NCBI RefSeq assembly: GCF_000372725.1
Contig: NW_005200011.1
Location: 620,023 to 684,022, forward strand
Source of the DNA: Emiliania huxleyi CCMP1516
Taxonomy: Eukaryota > Haptophyta > Isochrysidales > Noelaerhabdaceae
Length of the DNA stretch: 64,000 bases
Direction of reading: 5' to 3'
Made by a program: the position numbers and the translations under genes. Positions within the stretch are counted from its first letter, which is position 1; each line of letters begins with the position of its first letter. A model generated the notes under the pieces. It did not search any database. It saw nothing but the letters and a program-made list of their open reading frames with translations, and had not been told where the DNA came from. Positions 63,082-64,000 of this stretch are shown in pieces.

Positions 63082-64000
63082 TTCCTAGTTGGACAAGGCT
63101 CCGAGCCACCAGGATATTGAGCGTATGAGATAAACCCGAATCTGATGATGCCATCGGCCAGCCCTTCGAGTTCGCGCGGATTTCGCGAACTCCGAACTCG
63201 AACGAACGCAGCCGGCGGGGCCCAGCCCGAACCTCGAAACTGAACGGACCGCGCCGGCTGTGGAAGGCGCGAACTGCGAAAACGAACGAACGTTCGTGAA
63301 CTCCGTTCGAACTAGGAAAAAAAGAAAATCATCGGCAGGAATTCGTTCGTTCGCAGCATCCACGAGCCGCGCTGAACGAACTCGCGCAACTGCCTCTGCG
63401 CGTGCGGACGCGGGTCTGGCCCTCAATCTCAGGTGCCCATATACACAGGCGGCACTAGCACAGTTCTGACGGTCCGCGACAGTCTGCAATCTAGCGGACT
63501 ACGGGCGCGACTACCCCGGTGCGCCGCCGCCCGCCGCGGACCATTCGGCCCACGGCGGCTCCGGCCGCTACCTGCTCAAGGTCGGCCCATCGACCCGCCC
63601 ACCCCAGAGCGGTTCCCGCAGCTGGACCGCTCCGAGGACTAGGGTCCCGATGGTGCCGGCTGCGCTGTGAGCAGGGCCGCCCTGTGGTGCCTGGGCGCCG
63701 TGCGTGCTGACTGGCGAATAGAATGGGGGAGACGGGGGCTCCCCGAGGCGTCCAGGCATACTAGGCCTCTAGTAGGCAACCAGGGACTATACAGGCCTGC
63801 AGAGCCAAAAAATACATATTGCGGTTCGTTCGCGGTTCGTTCGCAGTTCAGACGAACTTCCCTGGTTTCCTCGGCCTGCGGGTGTGAAGCGGGTCGGGGG
63901 GGGGAGGAGAAAAGAAAAGGCTCGAGTTCACGAACTAGTTCGAGGGTTCGGGCACCCAAGGGCGAACGACCGAACCGATGCAGCGAACCAAGGGGATGCC
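63082..64000. repeat. GTTCG-rich terminal region
   Basis: Two clusters of GTTCG/CGAAC motifs lie at about 63165-63400 and 63820-63995 (for example CGAACGAACG, GCGGTTCGTTCGC). They are arranged in both orientations around a middle without clear repeats. The arrangement suggests the two ends of one mobile element that continues to or past the window edge. No convincing gene is seen. Confidence 0.5.

Overview
The window looks like nuclear DNA of a haptophyte alga (Emiliania/Chrysochromulina type). The grounds are very high GC, a chlorophyll a/c (fucoxanthin-type) antenna gene, compact genes with many 65-130 bp introns, an unusually large share of GC-AG introns beside GT-AG ones, and an interstitial TTAGGG array. 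No bacterial operons, CRISPR array or convincing tRNA or rRNA gene were seen. Exon joins were derived by reading splice sites and phase by eye. Joins given to the base are in-frame across every junction; those marked approximate are not.

Layout: 1.4-1.8 kb small zinc-knuckle ORF; 2.3-3.1 kb organellar ribosomal protein uL24 (minus); 3.3-3.8 kb retroposon copy; 4.8-6.1 kb light-harvesting protein (minus); 6.5-7.5 kb member of an unnamed protein family inside repeats; 8.5-10.5 kb TFIIE-beta (minus, 8 exons); 11.0-13.7 kb C2-domain/Cys-rich/TM protein (minus); 14.5-14.9 kb hairpin array; 15.0-17.2 kb intronless GILT-FAD oxidoreductase fusion; 17.6-19.4 kb four-TM protein (minus); 19.5-20.1 kb second retroposon copy; 20.3-21.2 kb hAT remnant; 21.5-24.1 kb membrane-anchored ketoacyl synthase (minus); 24.4-26.05 kb mobile elements; 26.2-27.1 kb small helical-repeat protein (minus); 27.1-31.2 kb gene-poor repeats (nested inverted repeats, GTCGAGG minisatellites, G/C runs).

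Second half: 31.9-34.7 kb SAC3/GANP protein with an ankyrin insert; 34.8-36.7 kb terminal-inverted-repeat element carrying the telomeric array; 36.7-38.8 kb no convincing gene; 38.8-39.4 kb protein with two SUMO-interacting motifs (minus); 40.0-41.3 kb ORF split by a DNA transposon; 41.3-42.2 kb long inverted repeat; 42.5-43.5 kb gamma-glutamylcyclotransferase-like protein; 43.9-44.8 kb weak ORF; 45.5-46.2 kb second member of the unnamed family; 46.3-50.8 kb TPR protein; 51.2-52.2 kb F-box protein; 52.4-56.3 kb SPX-EXS phosphate exporter; 56.9-58.1 kb carrier-like protein (minus); 58.8-59.3 kb SH3/KOW-like protein; 59.8-61.5 kb JmjC oxygenase (minus), head-to-head with 61.6-63.1 kb F-box/RCC1 protein; then a GTTCG-rich tail.

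The genes are mostly unrelated housekeeping loci: chloroplast antenna, organelle translation, transcription initiation, mRNA export, phosphate export, lipid or polyketide synthesis. The most notable signal is in the 49-58 kb genes. There the 5' end of many introns is a diverged copy of the 5' end of the following exon, as expected if introns arose by tandem duplication across an AG|GC or AG|GT site. That would also account for many of the GC donors. The window also holds several mobile-element families with clear target-site duplications, at least one of which appears not to fit a common superfamily.
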